A stretch of DNA of 64,000 nucleotides from DASZIT01 sp963819695 (GTDB lineage Bacteria > Actinomycetota > Acidimicrobiia > Acidimicrobiales > RAAP-2), in the NCBI GenBank assembly GCA_963819695.1, contig CAWFXD010000001.1, positions 558,001 to 622,000 of the forward strand, given 5' to 3'. Positions 1 through 8,477 of this stretch are shown here, one piece after another. Under the pieces are notes generated by a model. The model was given only the letters and a program-made list of their open reading frames with translations. It was not told the DNA's origin and did no database searches. Position numbers and translations under genes: made by a program. The number at the start of each line of letters is the position of its first letter. Positions within the stretch are counted from its first letter, which is position 1.

Positions 1-270
1 GACCGGTCGGCCCTGCTCGAAAGCCTCCTGGGGTACCTGGATCCCCGGCTGACCTCGTTGGGGACTCCCGAAGGCCGGGCCGGGCTGGCCTCCGATCTCC
101 GGCGACAATGCATGACCATCGGCAGCCGGGTTCGGGTCGAGATGCCGGGCAGAATCATCGAGGGAACCGCCACCGATCTGACCGATGAGGGCCACTTGGT
201 GGTGGCTACCGACGACGGAACGAAAACCGTGGTGGCGGGCGACGTGGTGCATCTCCGGCCGGCCGGTTGA
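1..270 (+). CDS. birA: Biotin-[acetyl-CoA carboxylase] ligase, C-terminal end (partial)
   Basis: The frame is open from base 1, so only the last 89 residues are present and the start lies outside the window. The piece carries the short SH3-like C-terminal domain of biotin protein ligases: a CMTIGSRVRVEMPG stretch, then GTATDLTDEGHLVV and a closing AGDVVHLRPAG. In the family this domain follows the catalytic core that makes biotinyl-AMP and transfers biotin to carboxylase carrier proteins in the cytoplasm. No regulatory DNA-binding domain can be judged because the N-terminus is missing. Biotin synthesis genes bioA, bioF and bioD lie at the far end of the window, not next to it. The identification rests on the pattern of this small domain only. 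Confidence 0.72.
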   Translation, partial: DRSALLESLLGYLDPRLTSLGTPEGRAGLASDLRRQCMTIGSRVRVEMPGRIIEGTATDLTDEGHLVVATDDGTKTVVAGDVVHLRPAG

Positions 271-306
271 GCCAGGCCTTCTCGCTGGCGGGAGCGAACC
301 CGAGAG

Positions 307-312
307 TAGGCT
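307..312 (+). promoter_or_regulatory. -10 hexamer TAGGCT for rmlB, leaderless type
   Basis: TAGGCT lies 9 nt before the ATG at 322, so transcription should start at or within a few bases of the start codon. No Shine-Dalgarno sequence is visible and no convincing -35 is seen. Confidence 0.45.
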
Positions 313-321
313 GCCCCGATT

Positions 322-1353
322 ATGCGACTCCTCGTCACCGGCGCCGCCGGATTCATCGGTTCCAACTTCGTGCGCTACTGGATAGGCGGACACCCCGACG
401 ACCAGGTGGTTGCCCTCGACGCCCTCACCTACGCCGGCAATCGGCCCAATCTCGCCGACGTCGAGGACAAGTGTTCTTTCGTCCACGGTGACATCGGCAA
501 CCTCGACCTGATGACCGAGGTGATGACCGAGCATGAGATCGACGTGGTGGTGAACTTCGCCGCCGAGTCCCACAACAGCCTGGCCATTCTGGACCCGGCC
601 CGGTTCTTCCGCACCAATGTGCTGGGAACCCAGCTCCTGGCCGAGGCGGCCCGCCGCCACGGGGTGGAGCGCTTCCACCACATCTCCACCTGCGAGGTCT
701 ACGGTGACCTTCCACTCGATTCTGATGAGGTGTTCACCGAGGACACCGCCTACCGTCCCCGGACCCCCTACAACGCGTCGAAGGCCGGCGCCGACCACGC
801 GGTCCGGGCCTACGCGGAGACCTTCGGGCTCCCGGCCACCATCACCAACTGCTGCAACAACTACGGCCCCTATCAGTTCCCCGAGAAGGTCATCCCCCTG
901 TTCACCGCCAAGGCGTTGAACGACATGCCGCTGCCGCTCTACGCCTCGACCCTCAACCGCCGCGAGTGGCTCCATGTCGACGATCACTGCCGGGCGGTGG
1001 AGCTGGTGCTGGAGAAGGGCGAGGTGGGGGAGACCTACAACGTCGGAAGCGGAGTCGAGGCCAGCATCGAGGAGATCGCCGACGCGGTGCTGGCGGCCAC
1101 CGGCCGTCCCCAGTCCCTCAAGGAGATCGTGCCGGATCGGCCCGGCCACGATCGCCGCTACCTGCTCGACTCGTCCAAGATCCGGGCCGCCCTGGGGTGG
1201 GAGCCGACGGTGGACTTCGCCGATGGCCTGGCCACCACCGTGGCCTGGTACGCCGACAACCGGGCGTGGTGGGAGCCGTTGGTCGACCGGGCCCCGGTGG
1301 TCGAGGGCGGCTGGATGGGTCCCAGCACGGGCGGCCCCGTCCCCGGGCCGTGA
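322..1353 (+). CDS. rmlB: dTDP-glucose 4,6-dehydratase family protein
   Basis: This 343-residue extended short-chain dehydrogenase should bind NAD through GAAGFIG (residues 7-13). It has the family Tyr-x3-Lys as YNASK (Tyr150, Lys154) and FAAESHNS after the nucleotide-binding half. It would convert dTDP-glucose to the 4-keto-6-deoxy sugar in dTDP-rhamnose synthesis. One feature is odd: classical RmlB has Thr-Asp-Glu before Val-Tyr-Gly-Asp, and here the motif reads STCEVYGD, so the catalytic Asp is Cys while Glu is kept. The next gene, rmlD, overlaps it by 4 bases, which supports a rhamnose role, but a related activity on another NDP-sugar cannot be excluded. The ATG is chosen because a TAGGCT hexamer lies 9 nt upstream. 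Confidence 0.85.
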   Translation: MRLLVTGAAGFIGSNFVRYWIGGHPDDQVVALDALTYAGNRPNLADVEDKCSFVHGDIGNLDLMTEVMTEHEIDVVVNFAAESHNSLAILDPARFFRTNVLGTQLLAEAARRHGVERFHHISTCEVYGDLPLDSDEVFTEDTAYRPRTPYNASKAGADHAVRAYAETFGLPATITNCCNNYGPYQFPEKVIPLFTAKALNDMPLPLYASTLNRREWLHVDDHCRAVELVLEKGEVGETYNVGSGVEASIEEIADAVLAATGRPQSLKEIVPDRPGHDRRYLLDSSKIRAALGWEPTVDFADGLATTVAWYADNRAWWEPLVDRAPVVEGGWMGPSTGGPVPGP

Positions 1354-2279
1354 ACGCCCCCCTCCGGGTGCTGGTGACCGGGGGCAACGGCCAGCTGGGT
1401 CGCGACGTCCGGGATGTCCTGGCCGGGAAGGTGCCCGACGGCGGGGTCTTGCCGGTCGAGCGCGGCCCGGGCGACATCGAGGTCCTCTCCACCGACATCG
1501 ACAATCTCGACGTGGTCAACCGGACGGCGGTGGGGGAGGCGTTCGAGTCGTTTCGGCCCGATGTGGTGATCCACGGAGGCGCATTCACCGCGGTGGATGC
1601 CTGCGAATCGGACCCCGACACCGCCTTCGCGGTCAATGCCATGGGCACCCGGCACGTGGCCGAGGCTTCCCGCCGGGTCGGCGCCCACCTCCTCTACGTC
1701 TCCACCGACTATGTCTTCGATGGGACCCTCGACCGGCCCTACGTCGAATGGGACGCCACCAACCCCCGATCCGTCTACGGGCGCAGCAAGCTGGGCGGCG
1801 AGCTGGAGGTGGCGGCGGTATGCGGCGGCGCCACCGTGGTCCGGACCGCCTGGGTGAGTGGCGCCCACGGGGCGAACATGGTCAAGACAGTGCTCCGGCT
1901 GGCCGCCAGTGCCGGAGACGGACCGCTCCGGTTCGTCGACGATCAGCGAGGGACTCCCACCTTCACCGCCGATCTGGCCAGCGCCATCGTCGGGTTGGCG
2001 CTGGCACGCCGCCCGGGGACCTTCCACGTCACCAACCAGGGGGAGACGACCTGGTTCGGATTCGCCCGGGCCACGCTGTCGGCCGCCGGCCTCGACCCGG
2101 AGCGGGTGGAGCCGATCGCCACCCAGGATCTGGATCCACCCCGCCCGGCCCCCCGCCCGGCCAATTCGAGGTTGGACAACGCCGCCCTGCGCCTGTCCGG
2201 GCTGGACCTGCTACCGGAGTGGACGAGCTCGCTCCACCGTTTGGTGGAGTGGCTGGCGGCGGTGGCGACGGAGACCTGA
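1350..2279 (+). CDS. rmlD: dTDP-4-dehydrorhamnose reductase
   Basis: This 309-residue protein starts at a GTG overlapping the rmlB stop (GTGA), so translation is probably coupled. It has the N-terminal NADPH motif VTGGNGQLG, then YVSTDYVFDG with the catalytic Ser/Thr region, and SVYGRSKLGGE with the Tyr-x3-Lys pair. These features and the length are typical of RmlD, which reduces dTDP-4-keto-rhamnose to dTDP-L-rhamnose in the last step of the pathway. An rmlA homologue lies at 52.3 kb; the 3,5-epimerase rmlC is absent from the window. The C-terminal third (RPAPRPANSRLDN) matches the sugar-binding end of the family. Confidence 0.88.
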   Translation: MNAPLRVLVTGGNGQLGRDVRDVLAGKVPDGGVLPVERGPGDIEVLSTDIDNLDVVNRTAVGEAFESFRPDVVIHGGAFTAVDACESDPDTAFAVNAMGTRHVAEASRRVGAHLLYVSTDYVFDGTLDRPYVEWDATNPRSVYGRSKLGGELEVAAVCGGATVVRTAWVSGAHGANMVKTVLRLAASAGDGPLRFVDDQRGTPTFTADLASAIVGLALARRPGTFHVTNQGETTWFGFARATLSAAGLDPERVEPIATQDLDPPRPAPRPANSRLDNAALRLSGLDLLPEWTSSLHRLVEWLAAVATET

Positions 2280-2368
2280 GCGGAATGTACGTAGCATGTT
2301 GGGACCATGTGGCCGGCGTCAGCCGGTGAACCGCCCTGCAGACGGGAGCCGATGACGATGGGACAGCC

Positions 2369-3883
2369 ATGAGGGATACAGGCTTGAGCGGAGGGTTGGG
2401 AGGGTCGGGCAACCGGCCGCGCGACTATTCGGACCCGGGTGGTCCGGGCGCCTACTTCGGCCACCGCGGCGCGGCGGTCCGGGTGCTGCCCAATGCCCAC
2501 GGCCACGAAATCGCGGTCATCGGCATGGGCTACGTCGGGATCCCGACGGCTGCCACCCTCGCCCATCTCGGTCACCGGGTCACCTGTGCCGATTCCGATC
2601 CCGACAAGATTGCCCTCCTGACCGGGGGCAACGTGCCCATCGTCGAGGCGGGCCTCCAGGATCTGATCCGGGAAGGCCAGGCGGCCGGCCGCCTGCGTTT
2701 CGTGGTCGGGGCCACCCAAGCGGTGGCCGATGCGGAGTTCGTCTTCCTCTGCGTGCCGACCCCCCAGGGTGACGACGGCTCCGCCGATCTCTCCTACGTG
2801 GAAGCGGTGGCCACCGAGATCGGCCCCCACCTGATGCCCGGCTCCGTCATCGTGAACAAGTCGACGGTTCCGGTGGGATCGACGTTGGTGGTCGAGCGGG
2901 TACTCGGCCGCCGGGACATCACCGTGGTGTCGAACCCCGAATTCCTGCGGGAAGGCACCGCGGTGTCCGACAGCCTCCATCCCGAACGCATCGTGGTCGG
3001 GGCCGACGACCAGGCGGCCGCGGCCCGGGTCGGGGACCTGTTCTCCGGTACCCACGCCGCGCTGCTCATCACCGACGCCGCCACCGCCGAGACCATCAAG
3101 TACGCCTCCAACGCCTTCCTCGCCACCAAGCTCAGCTTCGTCAACGCGGTGGCCGGACTCTGCGAGGCGGTGGGGGCCGACGTGCGGGACGTCATCCTCG
3201 GGCTCGGCTACGACAAGCGGATCGGCTTCGAGTTCCTCCGGCCCGGCCCGGGCTGGGGCGGGAGCTGCCTGCCCAAGGACACCCGCGCCCTCGTCCACAT
3301 CGCCGAGCAGGCGGGCTATGACTTCTCCTTCCTGCGGGGTGCCATCGCCACCAACGAAGAGCAGTTCACCCGGGTGGTCGACAAAGTGAAACAGGCGGTG
3401 GCCCGGGCCACCGCCACCTCGGCCGATGCGGTGGCCCCGACCGGGGGCAACCTGGCCGGCACCGTGGTGGCGGTGTGGGGACTCACCTTCAAGGCCGGTA
3501 CCGACGACCTGAGAAATTCCCCGGCGGTCGAGATCGTGAAGCGACTGGTCGCCGAGGGAGCCACCGTGCAGGCCTTCGATCCCACCGTGACGGTCCCCGA
3601 CGGGGAGTTCTCCTCCCGGGTGGCCGAGCTGAGCCACACCGACGCCATGGGCACCGTCTCCACCCTCGACGACTCGGTCCGGGCGTTCCCCGATGCCTAC
3701 GCCGCCTGCGAGGGTGCCACCGCGGTGGTGGTGTTGACCGAGTGGGACGAATTCCGCTGGCTCGACTTCTCCCAGGTATTGAAGTGCCTGGTGGCACCCG
3801 TGGTGGTCGATGCCCGCAACCTGCTCGACCCGGCTCAGATGCGCCGGTTCGGATTCGATTACACCGGGATCGGGCGGCGGTGA
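2369..3883 (+). CDS. UDP-glucose 6-dehydrogenase family protein
   Basis: The 504-residue frame shows the family landmarks in order: the Rossmann motif GMGYVG, CVPTPQ, the STVPVGST loop, NPEFLREG, and GWGGSCLPKD with the catalytic Cys. LTFKAGTDDLRNSP then opens the second nucleotide-binding domain. The reaction is a two-step NAD-dependent oxidation of UDP-glucose to UDP-glucuronate; related enzymes act on GDP-mannose or UDP-ManNAc. The following UDP-glucuronate decarboxylase gene overlaps by 4 bases and argues for UDP-glucuronate as product. The first 38 residues are Gly/Pro-rich and unlike the family, so the true start may be the GTG at 2483, just before the Rossmann fold. The 89 bases before 2369 hold no gene. 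Confidence 0.85.
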   Translation: MRDTGLSGGLGGSGNRPRDYSDPGGPGAYFGHRGAAVRVLPNAHGHEIAVIGMGYVGIPTAATLAHLGHRVTCADSDPDKIALLTGGNVPIVEAGLQDLIREGQAAGRLRFVVGATQAVADAEFVFLCVPTPQGDDGSADLSYVEAVATEIGPHLMPGSVIVNKSTVPVGSTLVVERVLGRRDITVVSNPEFLREGTAVSDSLHPERIVVGADDQAAAARVGDLFSGTHAALLITDAATAETIKYASNAFLATKLSFVNAVAGLCEAVGADVRDVILGLGYDKRIGFEFLRPGPGWGGSCLPKDTRALVHIAEQAGYDFSFLRGAIATNEEQFTRVVDKVKQAVARATATSADAVAPTGGNLAGTVVAVWGLTFKAGTDDLRNSPAVEIVKRLVAEGATVQAFDPTVTVPDGEFSSRVAELSHTDAMGTVSTLDDSVRAFPDAYAACEGATAVVVLTEWDEFRWLDFSQVLKCLVAPVVVDARNLLDPAQMRRFGFDYTGIGRR

Positions 3884-4851
3884 GCGGTCGCTACGTGGTC
3901 ATGGGGGGAAGCGGGTTCCTCGGCTCCCACCTGTGCGATCGGCTGCTCGGACGCGGCGACCAGGTGGTGTGCGTGGACGATTTCTCCACCGGGCGCCCCG
4001 AGAATGTGGCCCACCTCTCCGAGCACCCTGGGTTCACCCTGGTCGAGGCCGACGTCTCCGAATCCCTGCCGGTCGACGGTCCGGTCAGCGGCGTCCTCCA
4101 TCTGGCCAGCCCCGCCTCGCCGCCCGATTACCTGGCCCGGCCGCTGGCCACCCTGGCGGTCGGGAGCGAGGGAACCCGTCGGGGCCTCGAACTGGCCGAG
4201 GACCACGGCGCCCGATTCTTGCTGGCCTCGACCAGCGAGGTCTACGGCGATCCCGAGGTACACCCCCAGACCGAGGCCTACTGGGGCAACGTGAACCCGG
4301 TCGGTCCCCGCAGCGTCTACGACGAGGCCAAGCGATTCGCCGAGGCGTTGACCATGGCCCATCACCGGGAACGGGGGACCAACATCGGCATCGCCCGGAT
4401 CTTCAATACCTATGGACCCCGCCTCCGCCCCGACGACGGACGGGTCGTCTCCAATTTCCTGGTGCAGGCCCATCGCGGTGAGCCATTGACCGTCTACGGC
4501 GACGGGAGTCAGACCCGGAGCCTCTGTTACGTGGCCGACGAGGTCGCCGGCCTGGTCGCGCTGCTCGATGCGGAGATCACCGGCCCGGTGAACATCGGGA
4601 ATCCCGACGAGTACACCGTCCTCGACCTGGCTCGGGTGGTGATCGACCTGACCGGCTCGGACTCGACCATCGTCCATCTGCCGCTGCCGCTGGACGATCC
4701 GACCCGCCGCCGCCCCGACATCTCGTTGGCCCGAAGCGCCCTCGGGTGGGAGCCGACCACCGGGCTCAAAGAGGGTCTGGCCCAGACGGCGGCGTACTTC
4801 GTCCGCGGACAGCGCGAGGAGCACCCCAGGCAGCGGGAGACTCAGGCGTGA
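3880..4851 (+). CDS. UDP-glucuronate decarboxylase (UDP-xylose synthase) family
   Basis: This 323-residue NAD-dependent epimerase/decarboxylase starts at a GTG that overlaps the previous stop. GGSGFLGSH binds NAD. Signatures of the UDP-glucuronate decarboxylase branch follow: HLASPASPPDY, STSEVYGDPEVHPQ, GNVNPVGPRSVYDEAKR with Tyr-x3-Lys, and RIFNTYGPR. The enzyme would turn UDP-glucuronate into UDP-xylose through a bound 4-keto intermediate. Directly upstream is the dehydrogenase that makes UDP-glucuronate, so the two genes form a complete UDP-glucose to UDP-xylose route. The next glycosyltransferase gene overlaps by 4 bases, consistent with one operon. Confidence 0.85.
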   Translation: MSGRYVVMGGSGFLGSHLCDRLLGRGDQVVCVDDFSTGRPENVAHLSEHPGFTLVEADVSESLPVDGPVSGVLHLASPASPPDYLARPLATLAVGSEGTRRGLELAEDHGARFLLASTSEVYGDPEVHPQTEAYWGNVNPVGPRSVYDEAKRFAEALTMAHHRERGTNIGIARIFNTYGPRLRPDDGRVVSNFLVQAHRGEPLTVYGDGSQTRSLCYVADEVAGLVALLDAEITGPVNIGNPDEYTVLDLARVVIDLTGSDSTIVHLPLPLDDPTRRRPDISLARSALGWEPTTGLKEGLAQTAAYFVRGQREEHPRQRETQA

Positions 4852-5606
4852 CGGAAGCCGAGGAATCGGGTCGCCCCGAAGACGGGGACGGCGACGCTGC
4901 CTATCCGGCCTACGCCACCTTGACCGTCATCGTCCCGGTCTACAACGAGTGCAACACGGTGGCGGAGGTGATCCGGAGGATCCGGGCCGCAGACATCCCG
5001 GTGACCGTCGACGTCGTCGTGGTCGACGACGGCTCCTCCGACGGGACCGACAAGGTGCTGGCCGCCATCCAGGACTCGACGGTCAAGGTGGTGAACCACC
5101 GCCAGAACCAGGGCAAGGGGGCGGCCATCCGGACCGGCTTGGCGGAAGCCCGCGGGGACCTGGTCCTCATCCAGGACGCCGACCTCGAGTACGACCCCGA
5201 CGACTGGCCCAAGCTGCTCGATCCCATCCTCAAGGGCAAGACCCGGGTCGTCTACGGCAGCCGGTTCACCGGCGAGAGGATGAACATGTTGCCGTCCCAC
5301 TGGGTCGGCAACCGGATTCTGTCGTTGGTCACCAACGTCCTGTACTCGTCGACCTTGTCGGACATGGAGACCGGATACAAGGTCTTCGACCGGAAGGTCA
5401 TCGCCGGGATCACCATCGAGTCCAATCGGTTCGACTTCGAGCCCGAGATCACCGCCAAGGTGCTGCGGAAGGGTCATCGCATCTACGAGGTACCCATCTC
5501 CTATGCCGGACGCGAGATCGACGAGGGCAAGAAGATCACCTGGCTCGATGGTTTCGGGGCGCTGAAGGCCCTCGTCAAGTTCCGGTTCTCTCGGCTCGAC
5601 CCGTGA
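4848..5606 (+). CDS. Family 2 glycosyltransferase, DPM1-like
   Basis: This 252-residue protein has the GT-A fold: VPVYNECNTV near the N-terminus, VVDDGSSDGT, then QDADLEYDPDDW with the metal-binding Asp-x-Asp region, and ETGYKVFDRK further on. The small size, lack of membrane helices and motif order resemble polyprenyl-phosphate mannose or glucose synthases, which load a sugar onto a lipid carrier at the inner membrane face. Substrate is not readable from sequence. The GTG start at 4848 overlaps the upstream stop and the next gene's GTG overlaps this stop. The first 25 residues are acidic and variable. Confidence 0.82.
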   Translation: MTEAEESGRPEDGDGDAAYPAYATLTVIVPVYNECNTVAEVIRRIRAADIPVTVDVVVVDDGSSDGTDKVLAAIQDSTVKVVNHRQNQGKGAAIRTGLAEARGDLVLIQDADLEYDPDDWPKLLDPILKGKTRVVYGSRFTGERMNMLPSHWVGNRILSLVTNVLYSSTLSDMETGYKVFDRKVIAGITIESNRFDFEPEITAKVLRKGHRIYEVPISYAGREIDEGKKITWLDGFGALKALVKFRFSRLDP

Positions 5607-6514
5607 GCAGGGGCCTCGCCGGTGGAGGCGGGGGGCGGACCGCGGTGGTGGTGGTCAACTATGAGTCCGGGTCCGTCCTGGTCAGCTGCGTGGCCAGTCT
5701 GCAGGGGGAAGGACCCGCCGAACTGGTGGTGATCGACAACGGGTCGACGGACGGCTCGGTGGGCGAACTACGCCAACGGTGCCCCAGAATCGTGGTGGTC
5801 GATCCCGGCCGAAACCTGGGCTACGGCGCCGCCGCCAATCGGGGGGTGGCGGCCACCGGGTCCGAGTTCATCCTGGTCTGCAATTCCGACCTGTCGATCG
5901 CCCCGGGGGCGCTGACGGAGATGGTGTCCGCGCTGATCGCCGACCCGACCGTCGCGGTGGTGGGCCCGCGGGTCCGAACGCCGGAGGGCGAACGCTACCC
6001 GTCCGCCCGGCAGTTCCCCTCCATGATCGATGCCGCCGGGCACGCGATGCTCGGACAGTTCGTGCCGGAGAATCCGTTCACCCGCGCCTACCAACAGGCC
6101 GATCTGGCCCTGGCGGTCGACGGGGTATGGCCGGTCGACTGGGTGTCGGGTGCCTGTTTTCTGGTCCGGAGGTCGGCATTCGAGCAGGTCGGCGGCTTCG
6201 ATGAGCAGTACTTCATGTACGCCGAGGATGTCGACCTCTGCTGGCGCCTGGGAAAGGCCGACTGGCGGGTGGTGTACGCGCCGGCCGCGGTGGTGACCCA
6301 CCAGCAGGGGGTCTCCACCGACCGGCATCCCTACCGGATGATCGTCGAGCACCACCGGTCGCTGTTGCGGTTCGCGCTGCGGTCGACGTCCGGCTGGCGG
6401 CGGGCCCTGCTTCCGCTGGTCGTGTTGGGGATCGGGGCCCGGGCGGTTCTGGCCGGCATCCGGAAGCGGGGTCAGCTCACAAACCGAGGTGGCCAGGGGC
6501 GGACCAACCGGTAG
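5603..6514 (+). CDS. Family 2 glycosyltransferase, WbbL/rhamnosyltransferase-like
   Basis: This 303-residue GT2 protein shows VVVNYESG, VIDNGSTDGS, NLGYGAAANRG, VCNSDLS as the metal-binding site, and the diagnostic DWVSGACFLVRR plus YAEDVDLCWR block. These are the features of WbbL, which transfers rhamnose from dTDP-rhamnose to a GlcNAc-diphospholipid when the actinobacterial wall linker is made. The gene sits in one overlapping chain with rmlB and rmlD, the genes for that donor, which supports a rhamnosyltransferase role by inference. The C-terminus has a hydrophobic, basic segment (ALLPLVVLGIGARAVLAG) that may tether it to the membrane. The GTG start overlaps the preceding stop. Confidence 0.8.
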   Translation: MSRGLAGGGGGRTAVVVVNYESGSVLVSCVASLQGEGPAELVVIDNGSTDGSVGELRQRCPRIVVVDPGRNLGYGAAANRGVAATGSEFILVCNSDLSIAPGALTEMVSALIADPTVAVVGPRVRTPEGERYPSARQFPSMIDAAGHAMLGQFVPENPFTRAYQQADLALAVDGVWPVDWVSGACFLVRRSAFEQVGGFDEQYFMYAEDVDLCWRLGKADWRVVYAPAAVVTHQQGVSTDRHPYRMIVEHHRSLLRFALRSTSGWRRALLPLVVLGIGARAVLAGIRKRGQLTNRGGQGRTNR

Positions 6515-6526
6515 GGCGCCACGTTG

Positions 6527-6532
6527 TAGGGT
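6527..6532 (+). promoter_or_regulatory. -10 hexamer TAGGGT upstream of the 6544 gene
   Basis: TAGGGT lies 11 nt before the ATG at 6544, close to the spacing seen at other leaderless genes in this window. It suggests the gene has its own promoter although the glycosyltransferase ends only 29 nt upstream. Confidence 0.38.
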
Positions 6533-6543
6533 GTCGTCCGATC

Positions 6544-7359
6544 ATGCCCAGCAATTCGACAGGAAAATGGGTGGCGCGGGCTGCGTCCACCGGTGGCGGA
6601 AAGACCTATCGCGGCCAGATGCCGATCAACTGGTACGCCAGTCTGGTCATTATCGTCATCGTCGGCCTCCTGCTGGTCGGGTACAGCCGGTACCAGCGGA
6701 CCCACAAGGTCAACAACTCGGGCGGGGAGCCGACCACCAATCTGTCCCCTCCCTGGAACGCGGCCCTGGCCATCGACATCTGCGGCACCATCGAACCGAA
6801 TCTCCCGGCCAGCACCAACGGCTCGGCAACCGGGCTCACCGCGGACGGGAACGGCCTGATGATCATCAGCCCGAAGAACAGCTCGGAATCGGGGGGGAAT
6901 GCCACCTTGGGCAAGTTCGTGTCCGAGTACAAGGGCCTCACCCTCTCGTCCACCACCCTGGGCTATCCGGGGAAGAAGGTGATGAGCAACGGCGCCACCT
7001 GCCCGAAGGGCACACCCGACTCCGGCAAGCAGGGCTTCGTCAACGTCGTCAACTGGACCAACTACCTGTCCAAGACGTCCAACAGTGTCCAGGGGAACCC
7101 CACCTCGCTCAAGCTCGCCAATAGCCAGATGATCACCATGGCCTTCTTGCCGGCCACCGCATCGGTGCCCAAGCCGCCGGGGGCGGTCATCACCAACCTG
7201 ATCAACGCGGTCCAGTCCGGAACCACCACGACGACCACCGCACCGGGCACGACCACCACCGCACCGGCCACCGCCACCACCGCACCGGCCACCGCCACCA
7301 CCGCACCGGCCACCGCCACCACGACCCCGACGGCAACGACGGCGGCACCGACTCCGTGA
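6544..7359 (+). CDS. Membrane-anchored protein with Thr/Ala/Pro-rich tail, function unknown
   Basis: I do not recognise this 271-residue protein. It has a basic N-terminus, one hydrophobic helix at about residues 27-45 (SLVIIVIVGLLLVGY), then an extracellular-type domain with WNAALAIDICGTIEPNLP and a pair of Cys residues (CGT, TCPKGT). The last 45 residues are almost entirely Thr, Ala and Pro, encoded by a 21-bp tandem repeat. The topology is a type II membrane protein with a flexible wall-spanning tail, which is an inference. It lies between a WbbL-like gene and the mannose-1-phosphate guanylyltransferase, so an envelope role is likely by context only. The start is the ATG 11 nt after TAGGGT. 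Confidence 0.7.
   Translation: MPSNSTGKWVARAASTGGGKTYRGQMPINWYASLVIIVIVGLLLVGYSRYQRTHKVNNSGGEPTTNLSPPWNAALAIDICGTIEPNLPASTNGSATGLTADGNGLMIISPKNSSESGGNATLGKFVSEYKGLTLSSTTLGYPGKKVMSNGATCPKGTPDSGKQGFVNVVNWTNYLSKTSNSVQGNPTSLKLANSQMITMAFLPATASVPKPPGAVITNLINAVQSGTTTTTTAPGTTTTAPATATTAPATATTAPATATTTPTATTAAPTP
7261..7323 (+). repeat. 21-bp tandem repeat, three copies, in the Thr/Ala/Pro tail
   Basis: Three 21-bp units beginning GCACCGGCCACC run head to tail and encode a seven-residue Ala-Pro-Ala-Thr-Ala-Thr-Thr unit; the third unit differs in its last base. Such a tract can change length by slippage without changing frame. Confidence 0.85.
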
Positions 7360-7381
7360 AAACCTCTGGCGGAACTATCAG

Positions 7382-8473
7382 GTGAGAGCGGTCGTCCTGG
7401 TGGGCGGCGAGGGGACCCGGCTCCGTCCCCTGACGTTGACCACCCCCAAGCAGATGCTTCCCATCGTGGAGCATCCCATGATCGAACGGGTGCTCAGCCA
7501 CTTGGCCAACCACGGGATCGACGACGCCGTCCTCTCGCTCGGTTACCGGCCTGATGCCTTCATCAATGCCTATCCGGATGGAACGGTGGCCGGCATTCGG
7601 ATCTCCTACGCGGTGGAGCCCACTCCTCTCGACACCGCCGGCGCCATCCGGTTCGCGGCCGACCATGCCGGGATCGGCGAGACCTTCGTGGTGGTCAACG
7701 GTGACGTGCTCACCGACCTCGACATCCGCGCCCTCATCGCCTTTCACGAGAACCACGGGGCGGAGGCGACCATCAGCCTTACCCCGGTGGACGATCCGTC
7801 TGTCTTCGGCGTGGTGCCCACCGATGCCGACGGGAAGGTCGAGGCGTTCATCGAAAAGCCGCCTCGTGACGAAATCCCGACCAATCTGATCAACGCCGGC
7901 ACCTACGTGCTCGAACCCTCGGTCCTGGCCCGCATTCCCGAGGGGCGTCGGGTATCGATCGAGCGGGAGACCTTCCCGCAGATCGTCGAAGACGGCTCCC
8001 TCTACGCCCAGGGCTCCGACGTGTACTGGATCGACACCGGTACTCCCGACGCCTATCTTCGGGCTCATGCCGACCTGTTGCTCGGCCGGCGAGCGGTCCC
8101 GCCCGCGCCCGACGCCGTCGAGGACGGCTCACTGGGCGTCGGAGTCTGGCGAATTGGGGAGGTGGAGGTGCGGAGCGATTCGGTGACCCGATCGTTGATC
8201 GGGCATGGCGCCCAGGTGTATAGCGGTGCCACCGTCGACGAGTCGGTCATCGGCCATGGGGCCGTCGTCGAAGAGGGCGTGTCGGTCAAGGGCTCGGTCC
8301 TGCTCCCCGGCGCCCGCATCGCGGCCAGCGCGTCAGTCGAAGGATCGATCATCGGTCCCGACGCCACCATCGGCCAGCGGTGTGTGATTCAACCGCTCTC
8401 GGTCATCGGTGCGGACGCGGTGACCGCGTCAGGCACCGTCGTCGACGGTGGTCGCGTGCCGGCCGAGGTCTAA
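7382..8473 (+). CDS. Mannose-1-phosphate guanylyltransferase / NDP-sugar pyrophosphorylase
   Basis: This 363-residue protein starts with the nucleotidyltransferase signature VLVGGEGTRLRPLT followed by PKQMLPIVEHPM, and has VVNGDVLTD and VEAFIEKPP in the catalytic domain (about residues 1-240). The C-terminal third is a hexapeptide left-handed beta-helix (HGAQVYSGATVDESVIG and repeats). Length and architecture match the actinobacterial GDP-mannose pyrophosphorylase next to wbbL and rmlD in mycobacteria. It would make GDP-mannose from mannose-1-phosphate and GTP, using the product of the mutase at 40.2 kb. Glucose-1-phosphate specificity cannot be excluded. The GTG start follows the previous gene by 22 nt. 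Confidence 0.82.
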   Translation: MRAVVLVGGEGTRLRPLTLTTPKQMLPIVEHPMIERVLSHLANHGIDDAVLSLGYRPDAFINAYPDGTVAGIRISYAVEPTPLDTAGAIRFAADHAGIGETFVVVNGDVLTDLDIRALIAFHENHGAEATISLTPVDDPSVFGVVPTDADGKVEAFIEKPPRDEIPTNLINAGTYVLEPSVLARIPEGRRVSIERETFPQIVEDGSLYAQGSDVYWIDTGTPDAYLRAHADLLLGRRAVPPAPDAVEDGSLGVGVWRIGEVEVRSDSVTRSLIGHGAQVYSGATVDESVIGHGAVVEEGVSVKGSVLLPGARIAASASVEGSIIGPDATIGQRCVIQPLSVIGADAVTASGTVVDGGRVPAEV

Positions 8474-8477
8474 TCGG

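Noticed and set aside
7261..7323. CRISPR-like repeat array
   Set aside because: The units are contiguous 21-bp coding repeats without spacers inside a Thr/Ala/Pro tail.
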